A stretch of 64,000 bases of DNA from Paraspadella gotoi (lineage: Eukaryota > Chaetognatha): assembly GCA_051294375.1 (NCBI GenBank), contig CM119268.1, positions 20,495,797 to 20,559,796 of the forward strand, read 5' to 3'. Both the position numbers and the translations under genes were made by a program. Position 1 is the first letter of the stretch; each line of letters begins with the position of its first letter. Below the pieces are notes generated by a model, which was not told the DNA's origin, did no database searches, and saw only the letters and a program-made list of their open reading frames with translations. This document shows, one piece after another, positions 44,934 to 57,375 of this stretch.

Positions 44934-44967
44934 CTGATGAAGGCTCACAATATAGGCGAAACATATC
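44934..44967 (+). ncRNA. Hammerhead-like motif (copy 1)
   Basis: CTGATGA, loose stem II (GGCT with AGGC, one mismatch), GAAAC, ATATC. The core is intact but stem II and stem III (AC with AT) are damaged, so activity is doubtful. It sits about 50 bases after (CT)n, as at 30.4 kb. Same locus as 51776-51809 if the duplication is artefactual. Confidence 0.42.
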
Positions 44968-45399
44968 CGTTTTTTCATGTTAATTAAAATTAATTAAATC
45001 AATTAAAATTAATTGAAATAAAGAAAAATTCCTTTAATATATTTTAATAAGATTGATGCAGTATATTTCTATTTCTATTTTTTACTATCTAATAATAGTA
45101 TTTTTGGGGAGGTTGTTTAGTATTGTCTTCAGTCTTCTGTCTTTTTCCTTTCGGTTTTTTTATTGTGTTAGAACATTTTTATATTTTATTACGTAGATTG
45201 TCTATTATCCATAATATATAACTTACATTAACATCTACATTTCTCATCTTAAACTATATAAAATACAGCACTTTTCATTTTATCGACTTTTATTATTCTA
45301 TTTATCCCAATAATTAATTATATTATTATTTTTACTCTTTTCTAATTCTTCATCTAATCCAGTTACCACCTCTCCTTCCGTATTTCTTTTTCCTCCCTT

Positions 45400-45415
45400 C
45401 TCTCTCTCTCTCTCA

Positions 45416-45447
<32 letters not shown>

Positions 45448-45560
45448 TCTCTCTCTCTCTCTCTTCTCTCTCTCTTTATCTCTCTCTCTTCTCTCTCTCT
45501 CTCCTCTCCTCTCCTTCTTCTCTCCCGCTTCGCTCTTCTCTCTCTTTCTTCATCTCTCTT
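45400..45560. repeat. Degenerate (CT)n (copy 1)
   Basis: CT runs with TTTCTC and TTCTCT breaks; equals 52242-52390. Confidence 0.9.
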
Positions 45561-45852
45561 TTTTCCCCCACTACGACCCGGCTGAGCTCATACCTGCAGA
45601 TCATGATGTATCGAAGGTTTTTTCCCTCGTTTCTGCTTCGTAGTGAGGATTGTCGTTTCAAGCTGAGTTCCCTGTAGTCGTGGAAAATTTTAAGTAGTAA
45701 AGCAACAAAAAGTTTAGGCTATTTGATTAAAAAAGTTGCTAATTACCGGTATTAGACCATATTCCTATAATGAGACTATTTTTATTAATCGTAGAAAAAT
45801 GGACTATAGTTCTCTCTCTCTTTTTCTATCCTTCAATCTTATCCAATTAAAC

Positions 45853-45860
<8 letters not shown>

Positions 45861-45937
<77 letters not shown>
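45861..45937. repeat. (CT)n (copy 1)
   Basis: Equals the longer pure run 52692-52811. Confidence 0.92.
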
Positions 45938-45939
<2 letters not shown>

Positions 45940-46128
45940 TTTCTTTATCCCTGACATCTGTTGGTGACCAAATCACACGAAGATTTATTAATTAGATTTT
46001 CGCGAACATTAAACGTTCCACTTTCTCACGTGGAATTCTTTTTTCCATTCAAAAAGGTTAAGCACGCCAACGTAGATCACGATGCTGATGTGATGAACGG
46101 GAAAAAGTCTAAGCAGCGGCTGGCGATT

Positions 46129-46285
46129 TCTCATTCATTCATTCATTCATTCATTCATTTATTTTATTCATTTCTTTCATTCATTACATTCATTCATTCT
46201 TCATCATTCATTCTTTCATTCATTCTTCATTCATTCTTTCATTCATTCTTTCATTCATTCTTTCATTCATTCATTCTTCATTTAG
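46129..46285. repeat. (ATTC)n (copy 1)
   Basis: Tetranucleotide array, shorter and more broken than 53007-53195 in copy 2. Confidence 0.92.
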
Positions 46286-47045
46286 CTTTCAATGACCTTG
46301 ATTTATCATTAATATTATCATGATAACGCTTTTCATTTTATCACGTAATTTTCTTCGTGTTTTTTCGCCAAATGTGTTTCTTTATTAGCGCATTTGTTCA
46401 CAGCGTTGGTGGCGCCATCTCTGGTAGCGCCATCTCTTCCTCGCGTCTCTATCTTCCTCCTTTCGAAATATCTCAATGTCTTCAACTCTTTCCTCTAATT
46501 TTTCTTTTGTATTCATTTTACTTTTCTCTCTTTTTTACTTTCACATTTGTGAATTTAACTTTTCACTTTCACTCAAGTTCTCTTACACTTTTGTGAGTGT
46601 CTCACGAACCCAACAATTTCAGCCGACAACATTGAATCGACGACAACGAGGACAAACGACAACAAAAACGATGACAACAACGACAAAGGCGCCACGAAGA
46701 TAGACCGCTAACGTAAAGGAGAGAAAAGATGTAATAACGACAACAAAGACGCGTGAGATTTTACGAGAAAGAAAATGTAATTAAATATAAACAAATTTTT
46801 AAAATTTTTTTAGTTGTAAATATTATAATCTGATTGTAAATTCCCGAGAAACGAGATTTAAAAATTTAAAAAAAAGTTTAAAGTTATTTACTAGTGACTA
46901 TATTAAACTTTTTAGATATTATAATAAAAGAAAGTAGTAGATGATTACTAATTTGTTCTTCTTTCCACTGAAGAGACAGTAATTATTGATAAGTGTTAAT
47001 GACAGAACCGTCCCATATCATCATAACTAAGCTTCGGATCGGCTG
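46286..47045. other. No gene recognised (copy 1)
   Basis: Unique sequence with GTTGGTGGCGCCATCTC and GGTAGCGCCATCTC words at 46404-46437, and ACAACGA-rich DNA at 46625-46690. No motif-bearing frame. Same in copy 2 at 53290-53950. Confidence 0.5.
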
Positions 47046-47165
47046 TAACGCCATGTGACAGACGGGTTAAGCGCCCGTCCTCTTTACTGCCAGACGACAA
47101 CCGGCTAGAACCCCGGACCTTTGGTTGGAGGTTGAATGACTTGCCTCCGGCACCAATGGGCGGTT
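47046..47165 (+). repeat. tRNA-like SINE candidate (copy 1)
   Basis: GACGGGTTAAGCGCCCGTC resembles an A-box/D-arm, and CCGG-CTAGAAC-CCCGG is a T-arm-like stem-loop, about 40 bases later. In copy 2 (53980-54115) the T-arm has five perfect pairs, CCGGG/CCCGG. No acceptor stem closes, so it is not a functional tRNA. A tRNA-derived SINE head is the likely reading. GTCCTCTTTACTGCCAG is shared in altered form with 58605-58622. Confidence 0.4.
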
Positions 47166-47277
47166 GGTGGATTTTTAGTCCACCATACCACCATAATTGA
47201 CGGAAGAATGTTAGATTCTTATCGAAACCCTGATAACAGCATTTCCGCTTTGACTTACGAAGAAATGTATTTTTAGA

Positions 47278-47345
47278 GAAGAGAGAGAGAGAAGAGAGAG
47301 AAGAAGAGAGAGAGAGAGGAGAGAGGAGAGAGAGAAGAGAGATGA
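47278..47345. repeat. (AG)n (copy 1)
   Basis: Broken GA run; equals the long pure run 54212-54309. Confidence 0.9.
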
Positions 47346-47424
47346 AATAAAGCGAGGAAAGCAGAGAAGGTTGCGCTGTTCAAGGGACTGAGCACTATAT
47401 AAATGGTCTGTTTTTTTTGGGGGA

Positions 47425-47572
47425 GATAAGAAGTAGGTATTAAGGGGTAAGGTATAAGGGGGGTAAAAAAGAAGAAGCTAAGTATAAGGGGTAAGGGGTA
47501 AAAATATAAGGGGTAAGGGGTAAAAGGAGATAAGAAGTAAGGTATAAGGGGTAAGGGGTAAAAAGTTGTAAA
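47425..47572. repeat. TATAAGGGGTAAGG minisatellite (copy 1)
   Basis: TATAAGGGGTAAGGGGTAAA alternates with AGATAAGAAGTAAGG. Equals 54390-54533. G4 runs on plus. Confidence 0.88.
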
Positions 47573-47888
47573 ATTACTGAAGTTAATCCAGGTTTGTCCG
47601 CTTAATAAAATTGCTTCAAATACTCATTTATGTTATATTTGCAACGTAAAATTTAAACTGGAAAGAATATGTGGAGGTTTTGATTTAATGGTTGTTCCAA
47701 AGTTATACCGCATATAAAAAGTGGCGGCTAATGGTGGGTGGTGGACCCGCGTGGTGGTACATCCCCGTCGTCAATCAAATAACTATTTGGGGATGTTGTG
47801 GCTGCCCCGAACTCTGATCCCTTTTTCATGTTGGTATCGGAAACAGATAACACGCGGACCAGCATAACTAACGCCATTACAACCGGAA

Positions 47889-47903
47889 GAGAGAAGGAGA
47901 GAC

Positions 47904-47966
<63 letters not shown>

Positions 47967-47985
47967 GAAGAAGCGAGGAAGAGGC
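47889..47985. repeat. Degenerate (GA)n (copy 1)
   Basis: GA run; equals 54855-54908. Confidence 0.9.
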
Positions 47986-48239
47986 GGAATGACATCACAG
48001 AACTAGGAAGATATATGGTGTTGAGTGAGAGCGAGGGAAAAAAACAGGAGGGGATTTTGAAGAAATGATAAGAATTAAGAAAGAAGAAGAGATAAAAAAA
48101 AAAGAAGTTAGAAGGAATATTACGTCAACCTTGATTATTGGGGATGAGTAAAAAAAAAAAATTTAGAAAAAAGGAAAAGGGATTAGGAAATCATTGAAAA
48201 AAGGAAAAAAAGAAGTGCAATAGTAAGGAAGGGAATTGA

Positions 48240-48735
48240 GACCGGCTTTTTGCTACGTGGTGAGTGTCGGCACTAGATACCAACATTGGTTTGAATGTGG
48301 AGATCCAAAGTGCCAAATTTAAATGAGTGTCGGCAATTAAGACGCCAATGTTGGTATGTATGTGAGCATTCCTATCTGCCAAATTAAAGCGAGTGTCGGA
48401 ATTGAAGGTGCGCAACGTTTGGCAGAATATGACATCCCAAAGAGCCAATTTTAAGCAAACGACGACATTCAGAGGCCAATTTTGGTAGGCGCCAGTAATT
48501 GGGCTTGCGGTACTATGTTGGCATGATTAAATTCAAAGGAGTGTCTGCATCATAGGAACCAATGTTGATACGAAGTTGGCATCAAGGGAGACAATAATTA
48601 AACATAGAAATGTGGGGAGAAAAAAACTGACAGAGCAAAAAGTTAGCAAGAATGTTGGCATTTAGAACTACAATGTTGTGCACAAAACGTGGCATCCAAA
48701 GCGCCAATGTTGGGATGAGCGTCGGCAACCAAAAA
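48240..48735. repeat. ~66-bp GTCGGCA..GCCAA minisatellite (copy 1)
   Basis: Diverged copies of GAGTGTCGGCAATTAAG, GCCAATGTTGGTATG, GAGCATCCAAAGTGCCAA. Cleaner at 55170-55650. Confidence 0.85.
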
Positions 48736-48899
48736 AGTGAACGTCGACACGATCTGACTAACGGAATAGTGATGGCATCAAAGGGAGAAGAGATCGAGGA
48801 AAATGCAGAACCAATGTTTATCGATCATCGTCAGTGCGCTGAGGCGGTGGTGAGGGTGGTGGAGGTGGGAAGGGGTTAAGGGGGGGGGGCGGCGAATTC

Positions 48900-49030
48900 C
48901 GAGAGAAGGGCGGAAGATGCGACAGCTGAAGCAGACGACGCAAGACGATGCAGCTGAAGCAGACGACGCAGCGGACGCAGCCAAAGCTGACGACGCCAGC
49001 CAGGGCAGACGACGAAGCTGACGGCTTTAA
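48900..49030 (+). repeat. GCAGACGACGCAGCTGAA repeat (copy 1)
   Basis: Short array whose plus frame in copy 2 reads an Ala/Asp repeat (AEADDADDAAEADDAADAAK) up to a stop. It starts after a stop with no good initiator, so it is not called as a gene. Preceded by a G10 run at 48881-48890. Confidence 0.7.
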
Positions 49031-49248
49031 CTTTTTTAATCCACCGTCACCACCGATTTTCGACACGTCACTTTTAACGCCAATTTTTTTTGTTTCACTA
49101 AATACTTTTTGAGAGTTCGGTATTTGTCAGGTGGCGATTGTTGATTCGTGAATGAAAAAAAAAATATTTTAATGGTTAATTTTAAGCATTTGGTGTATTT
49201 ATTCCTTTCTTTTCGTTGGTTTTTTCACGATCAAACTTTCACTTGGCT

Positions 49249-49285
49249 CTGATGAATCTAACACATGGCCGAAAAATATACGTTT
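49249..49285 (+). ncRNA. Decayed hammerhead-like motif (copy 1)
   Basis: CTGATGA, ATCTAACACATGGCC, GAAAAATATAC. The core boxes are recognisable but stem II does not form and GAAAC is altered. Same as 56170-56206. Preceded by ATTCCTTTCTTTTCGTTGG, like the words at 30121 and 36731. Confidence 0.25.
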
Positions 49286-49404
49286 AATAATTAAACTGTA
49301 TTTTCGTTGAAACAAAGTAAAAATTGTTTGACTTTTAAAAAAACAAAGTGTAATAAAAAACTTGTTACAGAACTTTCACGCGCACGAAGCCTTAAAAAAT
49401 TATA

Positions 49405-49429
49405 NNNNNNNNNNNNNNNNNNNNNNNNN
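49405..49429. other. Assembly gap, 25 N, between duplicate copies
   Basis: Sits exactly at the junction. Sequence ending at 49404 recurs at 56324, and sequence starting at 49430 recurs at 42566. Confidence 0.97.
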
Positions 49430-51548
49430 CCGCCGCCGCCGCCGCCGCCGTCGTCTCCCGACAGAGGGTGCAGCGGAGGGAGGAGGAACAAATGGCTAAC
49501 GAGAGGAGAAGTCGTAACCGGGAAAAGGCGCCAACACAAATCATAAGCCATAGGGAAAGGGTGGGAAGGGGATGGAGAAGGGGATGGANNNNNNNNNNNN
49601 NNNNNNNNNNNNNNNNNNNNNNNNNNNNNNNNNNNNNNNNNNNNNNNNNNNNNNNNNNNNNNNNNNNNNNNNNNNNNNNNNNNNNNNNNNNNNNNNNNNN
49701 NNNNNNNNNNNNNNNNNNNNNNNNNNNNNNNNNNNNNNNNNNNNNNNNNNNNNNNNNNNNNNNNNNNNNNNNNNNNNNNNNNNNNNNNNNNNNAAGGGGA
49801 TGGAGATTGGGATGGGGAAGATGGAATGATGGATAAAATGATGGAAAAAGATGATGAAAAAGGGAAGAGGATGTTTGGGACAAAGAAGTTGATAAAGATT
49901 TTGAGTTGGTGAGGAAGATGACGGCGACGAAGGCGAAGCGATAGGGAAGCGATGGGAAAGCGATGGGAACGCGATTGATAAGCGAGGAGGAAGCATGGAG
50001 GAAGCGATATGGATGCGTTGGAGAAGCGATAGGAAAGCGATAGTGAAACGATATTAAATCGATGGTAAAACGATATTAAATTTGATGGGGAAGCGATAGG
50101 AAAGCGAGGAGGAAGCGAGGAGGAAGCGATATTAAAGCGATGGTAAAACGATATTAAAGTGATTGGGAAGCGATAGGAAAGCGAGGAGGAAGCGAGGAGA
50201 AAGCAATATTAAAGCAATGGTAAAACGATATTAAAGCGATGGGAAAGCGATAGGAAAGCGATGGTAAAACAATATTAAAGCGACAGGGAAGCAGTAGGAA
50301 AGCGAGGAGGAAGAGAGGAGGAAGCGATATTAAAGCGATGGTAAAATGATATTAAAGCGATGGGGAAGCGATAGGAAAGCGATTGTAAAATGATATTAAA
50401 GCAATTGGGAAGCGATAGAAAAGCGAGGAGGAAGCGAGGAGGAAGCAATATTAAAGCAATGGTAAAATGATATTAAAGCAATGGGGAAGCGATAAGAAAG
50501 CAATGGTAAAACGATATTAAAGTGATGGGGAAGCGATAGGAAAGCGATGGTAAAACGATATTANNNNNNNNNNNNNNNNNNNNNNNNNNNNNNNNNNNNN
50601 NNNNNNNNNNNNNNNNNNNNNNNNNNNNNNNNNNNNNNNNNNNNNNNNNNNNNNNNNNNNNNNNNNNNNNNNNNNNNNNNNNNNNNNNNNNNNNNNNNNN
50701 NNNNNNNNNNNNNNNNNNNNNNNNNNNNNNNNNNNNNNNNNNNNNNNNNNNNNNNNNNNNNNNNNNNNNNNNNNNNNNNNNNNNNTAGGAAAGCGATGGA
50801 GCGAGAGAGAAACGTCGTCGCGTCGATGGCGAAAATGAGCGCAGTTGTGCGGCTGAGGCGACGACGTTGGGGTGAGGGTGGGGGTTGAGAAAGATGGTGG
50901 GGAGGTGGCGGGGTTTGAAGGTGAGGTGGTAGGGGAGGGGGCCGGGGTGGCGTCAAAAAAATAAAGTAAAATAAAAGAAAAAAATCTAACATGAAATTTC
51001 TTTAAAAAATTTGATGAAAATTCGTTTTATAGAAATAACAAAATTTCTTCTTTCACTAATCTTAAGATCTTAGATTTTAAAATATTTTAAATATATATTA
51101 TTGTTTTATTTCTTTCGTTTCTTTTCGTAGGTAGCATTAAAGGAAAAGTTTTTTATTTTTATTTCAAGACCTATGACATGCCCTTGACCCGGTATCATCG
51201 TCACCAACTCTCTTTTGTCTGGAGGGGGGGGGCAGCTCTTTTTTGAGCTCTTTCTTCACCTTGAGTTTCACTTTTTCTTACCCGATTACTTTATTTCATT
51301 TTTCACCTTTCATTTTCCAATTAATTTTATCATGTAGAATTTAATTTATCTCAGTTAATGGTTAATCTCACAGTTTATACAAATTTAACATTGTTATTTT
51401 CTTAAACATTAAACAAATGTACTTCATTGTAGTTGGCTAAAATTTAATTTCTCTTTCCCTCTTTTTCTTCCAGCCTTTACTCTCCTTAATCTGTCCTCGA
51501 TCTCTTACTCTCCTTTTCTAAATTCTATGTTGGAAAACTTTTCCTATC

Positions 51549-51729
<181 letters not shown>

Positions 51730-51775
51730 TACTTTTTGGAAGAAATCTGTGAGAGTTTTCAAAACAAATTTCGCG

Positions 51776-51809
51776 CTGATGAAGGCTCACAATATAGGCG
51801 AAACATATC
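51776..51809 (+). ncRNA. Hammerhead-like motif (copy 2)
   Basis: Identical in sequence to 44934-44967: CTGATGA, GGCT...AGGC, GAAAC, ATATC. Confidence 0.42.
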
Positions 51810-52259
51810 CGTTTTTTCATGTTAATTAAAATTAATTAAAATCAATTAAAATTAATTGAAATAAAGAAAATTCCTTTAATATATTTTATAAGATTGTATG
51901 CAGTATATTTCTATTTCTATTTTTTACTATCTAATAATAGTATTTTTGGGGGAGGATGTTAGTATTGTCTTCAGTCTTCTGTCTTTTTCCTTTCGTTTTT
52001 TTATTGTGTTAGAACATTTTATATTTTATTACGTAGATTGTCTATTATCCATAATATATTAACTTACATTAACATCTACATTTCTCCATCTTAAACTATA
52101 TAAAATACAGCACTTTTCATTTTATCGACTTTTATTATTCCTATTTATCCCTAATAATTAATTATATTATTATTTTTACTCTTTTTCTATTCTTCAATCT
52201 TATCCAGTTACCACCTCTCCTTCCGTATTTCTTTTCCTCCCTTCTCTCTCTCTCTCTCA

Positions 52260-52291
<32 letters not shown>

Positions 52292-52689
52292 TCTCTCTCT
52301 CTCTCTCTTCTCTCTCTCTTCTCTCTCTCTTCTCTCTCTCTCTCCTCTCCTCTCCTTCTCTCTCCCCTTCTCTTCTCTCTCTTCTTCATCTCTCTTTTTT
52401 CCCCCACTACGACCGGCTGAGCTCATTACCTGCAGATCATGATGTATCGAAGGTTTTTTCCCTCGTTTCTGCTTCGTAGTGAGGATTGTCGTTTCAAGCT
52501 GAGTTCCCTGTAGTCGTGGAAAATTTTAAGTAGTAAAGCAACAAAAAGTTTAGGCTATTTGATTAAAAAAGTTGCTAATTACCGGTATTAGACCATATTC
52601 CTATAATGAGACTATTTTTATTAATCGTAGAAAAATGGACTATAGTTCTCTCTCTCTCTTTTTCTATTCCTCAATCTTATCCAATTAAC

Positions 52690-52815
<126 letters not shown>

Positions 52816-53006
52816 TTCTTTATCCCTGACATCTTTGGTGACCAAAATCACCGAAGATTTATTTAATTTAGATTTTTCGCGAACATTAAACGTTCCACTT
52901 TCTCACGTGGAATTCTTTTTTGCCATTCAAGGTTAAAGCACGCCAACGTACGATCACGATGCTGATGTGATGAACGGAAAAGTCTAAGCCAGCGGCTGGC
53001 GATTTC

Positions 53007-53195
53007 TCATTCATTCATTCATTCATTCATTCATTCATTCATTCATTCATTCATTCATTCTTTCATTCATTCATTCATTCATTCATTCATTCATTCATTC
53101 ATTCATTCATTCATTCATTCTTTCATTCATTCATTCTTTCATTCATTCTTTCATTCATTCTTTCATTCATTCTTTCATTCATTCATTCTTTCATT
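53007..53195. repeat. (ATTC)n microsatellite
   Basis: Long tetranucleotide array with a few TTTC variants. Confidence 0.95.
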
Positions 53196-53979
53196 TAGCT
53201 TTCAATGACCTTGATTTTATCATTAATAATTATCATTGATAACGCTTTTCATTTATCACGTAATTTTCCTCGTGTTTTTTCGCCAAATGTGTTTCTTTAT
53301 TAGCGCCATTTGTTCACAGCGTTGGTGGCGCCATCTCTTGGTAGCGCCATCTCTTCCTCGCGTCTCTAATCTTCCTCCTTTCGAAATATCTTCAATGTCT
53401 TCAACTCTTTCCTCTAATTTTCCTTTTGTATTCATTTTACTTTCTCTCTTTTTTACTTTCACATTTGTGAATTTAACTTTTCACTTTCACTCAAGTTCCT
53501 CTTCACACTTTTGTGAGTGTCTCACGAACCCCAACAATTTCAGCCGACAACATTGAATCGACGACAACGAGGACAACGACAACAAAAACGATGACAACAA
53601 CGACAAAGGCGCCACGAAGATAAGACCGCTAACGTAAAGGAGAGAAAAGATGTAATAACGACAACAAAGACGCGTGAGAATTTTACCGAGAAAGAAAATG
53701 TAAATTAAATTATAAACAAAATTTTTTAAAATTTTTTTAGTTGTAAATAATATAATCTGATTTTAAATTCCCGAGAAACGAAGATTTAAAAATTTAAAAG
53801 TTAGTTATTTAACTATGTGACTATTATTAAACTTTTTAGATATTTATAATAAAAGAAAGTAGTAGATGATTACTAATTTGTTCTTTCTTTCCACTGAAGA
53901 GACAGTAATTATTGATAAGTGTTAATGACAGAACCGTCCCATATCATCATTACCTGAGCTTCGGATCAGGCTGTAACAC

Positions 53980-54115
53980 CATGTGACAGACGGGTTAAGC
54001 GCCTCGTCCCTCTTTACTGCCAGACGACAACCGGGCTAGAACCCCGGACCTTTGGGTTGGGAGGTGAATGACTTGCCTCCGGCACCAATGGCGGTTGGTG
54101 GATTTTAGTCCACCA
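53980..54115 (+). repeat. tRNA-like SINE candidate (copy 2)
   Basis: Cleaner copy. A-box-like GACGGGTTAAGCGCC; T-arm-like CCGGG, loop CTAGAAC, CCCGG. Body ends in the self-complementary GGTGGATTTTAGTCCACC. Confidence 0.42.
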
Positions 54116-54207
54116 TACCACCATAATTGACGGAAGAATGTTAGATTCTTATCGAAACCTGATACAAAAAAGTCATTTTCGCTTTGACTTACAAGAAATG
54201 TATTTTT

Positions 54208-54312
<105 letters not shown>

Positions 54313-54859
54313 AATATAAGCGAGGAAGCAGAGAGGGTTGCGCTGTTCAAGGGACTGAGCACTATATAAATGTCTGTTTTTTTGGGGGGAGATAAGAAGT
54401 AAGGTATAAGGGGTAAGGTATAAGGGGTAAAAAAGATAAGAAGTAAGGTATAAGGGGTAAGGGGTAAAAGTATAAGGGGTAAGGGGTAAAAGAGATAAGA
54501 AGTAAGGTATAAGGGGTAAGGGGTAAAAGTTGTAAATTACTGAAGTTAATCCAGGTTTGTCCGCTTAATAAAATTGCTTCAAATACTCATTTATGTATAT
54601 TTCAACGTAAAATTTAAACTGGAAAGAAAATGTGGGAGGTTTTGGATTTAATGGTTGTTCAAAGTTATACCGCATATAAAAAGTGGCGGCTAATGGTGGG
54701 TGGTGGACCCCGGTGGGTGGTACATCCCCGTCGTCAATCAAATAACTATTTGGTGATGTTGTGGCTGCCCCGAACTCTGATCCCTTTTTCGTTGGTATCG
54801 GAAACAGATAACACGCGGACCAGCATAAACTAACGCCATTACAACCGGAAGAGAGAAGG

Positions 54860-54910
<51 letters not shown>

Positions 54911-55169
54911 AAAAAGGGGAAGACATCAAGAACTAGAAGAATTATGGTGTAGAGTGAGAGCGAGGAAAAAACAGGAGGGGATTTGAAGAAATGATAAGAA
55001 TTAAGAAAGAAAGAAGAGATAAAAAAAAAAGAAAGTGAGAAGGAATATTCGTCAACCTTGATTATTGGGGATGAGTAAAAAAAAAAATTAGAAAAAAGGA
55101 AAAGGAAGAAATCATTGAAAAAAAGGAAAAAAAGAAGTGCAATAGTAAGGAAGGGAATTGAAGACCGGC

Positions 55170-55650
55170 TTTTGCTACTGGTGAGTGTCGGCAACTAAGA
55201 TACCAACATTGGTTTGAATGTGGAGATCCAAAGTGCCAAATTTAAATGAGTGTCGGCAATTAAGACGCCAATGTTGGTATGTATGTGAGCATCCTACGTG
55301 CCAAATTAAAGCGAGTGTCGGAATTGAAGGTGCCAACGTTGGCAAGAATATGAGCATCCAAAGAGCCAATTTTAAGCAAGCGACGACATTGCAGGAGCCA
55401 ATTTTGGTAGGCGCCAGTATTGGCTTTGCGGGTAACTATGTTGGCATGATTAAAATTCAAAGGAGTGTCTGCATCATAGGAACCAATGTTGATACAAGTT
55501 GGCATCAAGGGAGACAATAATTAAACATAGAAATGTGGGGAGAAAAAATTGACAAGAGCAAAAAGTTAGCAAGAATGTGGGCATTTAGAACTACAATGTT
55601 GGCACAAACGTGGGCATCCAAAGCGCCAATGTTGGGATGAGCGTCGGCAA
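55170..55650. repeat. ~66-bp minisatellite (GAGTGTCGGCAATTAAG...)
   Basis: About seven diverged units near 65-66 bases. Minus-strand frames show a loose 22-residue repeat (LDAHILANVGT, FNSDTRFNLA). No gene structure around it. Confidence 0.88.
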
Positions 55651-56324
55651 CCAAAAAAAGTGAACGTCGACACGATCTGACTAACGGAATGATGAATGGC
55701 ATCAAAGGGAGAAGAGATCGAGGAAAATGCAGAACCAATGTTTATCAATCATGTCAGTGCGATGAGGCGGTGGTGAGGTGGTGGAGGTGGGAAAGGGGTT
55801 AAGGGGGGCGGCGATTCCGAGAGAAGGGCGGAAGATGCGACAGCTGAAGCAGACGACGCAGACGATGCAGCTGAAGCAGACGACGCAGCGGACGCAGCCA
55901 AAGCTGACGACGCAGCCAGGGCAGACGACGAAGCTGACGGCTTTAAACTTTTTTAATCCACCGTCACCACCGATTTTCGACACGTCCACTTTTTAACGCC
56001 AATTTTTTTGTTTCACTAAATCACTTTTTTGAGAGTTCGGTATTTGTCAGGTGGGCGATTGTTGATTCGTGAATGAAAAAAAAATATTTTAATGGTTAAT
56101 TTTAAATCATTTGGTGTATTTATTCCTTTCTTTTCGTTGGTTTTTTCACGATCAAACTTTCACTTTGCTCTGATGAAATCTAACACATGGCCGAAAAATA
56201 TACGTTTAATAAATTAAACTGTATTTTCGTTGAAACAAAGTGAAAATTGTTTGACTTTTAAAAAAACAAAGTGTAATAAAAACTTGTTACAGACTTTCAC
56301 GCGCCACGAAGCCTTAAAAATTAT

Positions 56325-56575
56325 AAGGGTTGTTTAAAAAAACTTTGCTATTTGATTTACATAACACCACCCCCACAACTACTCTTAAAAGATTCTTCAC
56401 CACCACCATCAACTCCACTACCACCACCACAACCCCTTTCACCACCGACGTTGCCACAAGTTGACCTGAGAGAAAAGTAAAAAAATATTAACGAGGAGAA
56501 AGAGAAAAGAATCTGGGCAGGATTGATGGAACCGCTTTGCCTGGGATTCTTTTTCCTTTTGCCTCGTCTGTCTTG

Positions 56576-56585
<10 letters not shown>
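56325..56585. other. No gene; CCACCA-rich
   Basis: ACCACCACCATCAACTCC-type DNA at 56365-56445, then unique sequence. Confidence 0.55.
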
Positions 56586-56639
<54 letters not shown>

Positions 56640-56660
56640 TCCTCTCTCTCTCTCTCTCTT
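56586..56660. repeat. (CT)n microsatellite
   Basis: CT runs with two CCTC interruptions. Confidence 0.94.
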
Positions 56661-56935
56661 TACCCCTTTTTCTTCTGCCTTTTTCTCCGATAATTGCAGA
56701 GACGTTTTTTCCCCTTTTTCCAAATTTACGATTAAGTTTTATCTCCTTTCAGTTTTTCCCTTCGATTCTTTTCATCCCCTTAAATCTGGTTTTCTTTAAA
56801 CAGGTCTGTTCACCGGCAAATATTGGGTTAAATTTTAAACAAAAATTGATAGAAAAATACGGTCATATCATTTTTAATTTTCATTATACATTTACGAACA
56901 ATTTTTCCCACCATCCATATTTCCATTCATTCCTT
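56661..56935. other. No gene recognised
   Basis: T-rich unique sequence, then the tetranucleotide array. Confidence 0.5.
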
Positions 56936-57135
56936 CATTTATTTGTTCGTTCATTCATTCATTAATTCATGCTTTTATTCATTAATTCATTCAATAATTC
57001 ATTCTTTTATTAATTAATTCATTCCTTTATTCATTCATTCATTCATTCATTCATTCATTCATTCATTCATTCATTCATTCATTCATTCATTCATCCATCC
57101 ATCCATCCATCCATCTGTCCATCCATCTATCCATC
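56936..57135. repeat. (ATTC)n then (CATC)n
   Basis: Degenerate ATTC/ATTA words, pure (ATTC)n at 57024-57092, then (CATC)n at 57092-57117. Confidence 0.94.
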
Positions 57136-57209
57136 CCTGTCTAATGTGTCCATATTTGCTCAGTCCGTAAAAACGATTCAAACGTCACAAGGAAAAGTTG
57201 AGTCCGGAT

Positions 57210-57375
57210 GGGGGGCGGCGTTTTTGTCGCCGCGGCGTCGGCGATGGCAGCAGCAGCGGCGTTGACGCCGGCGTCGGCAGCGGCGTCAATTAAGGCGTCA
57301 CTCAAAGTTCTCGCTTCTATTCTCGGCGGCGTCATCCGCGTGGGCGTCGGCGAGTCGGCGTCGGCTTGAGTGACG
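57210..57375. repeat. GGCGTCG-rich array
   Basis: GGCGTCGGCG, GCAGCAGCGGCG and GGCGTC words in tandem, CpG-rich. The minus frame is Ala/Asp/Thr-rich (DAAADAGVNAAAAAIADAAA). It could be a small CpG-rich element. No promoter signal seen. Confidence 0.75.

Larger units (their letters stand above)
42566..49404. repeat. 6.9-kb duplicated block, copy 1 (noisy)
   Basis: Colinear over its whole length with 49430-56324, from the (CCG)n/TCTCCCGACAGAGGG start to CACGAAGCCTTAAAAA-TTATA. Differences are mostly single-base indels and shortened, corrupted tandem repeats, which are cleaner in copy 2. It ends at the base before a 25-N gap. Best read as the error-prone end of one contig overlapping the next, so its contents are the same locus as copy 2. 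Confidence 0.93.
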
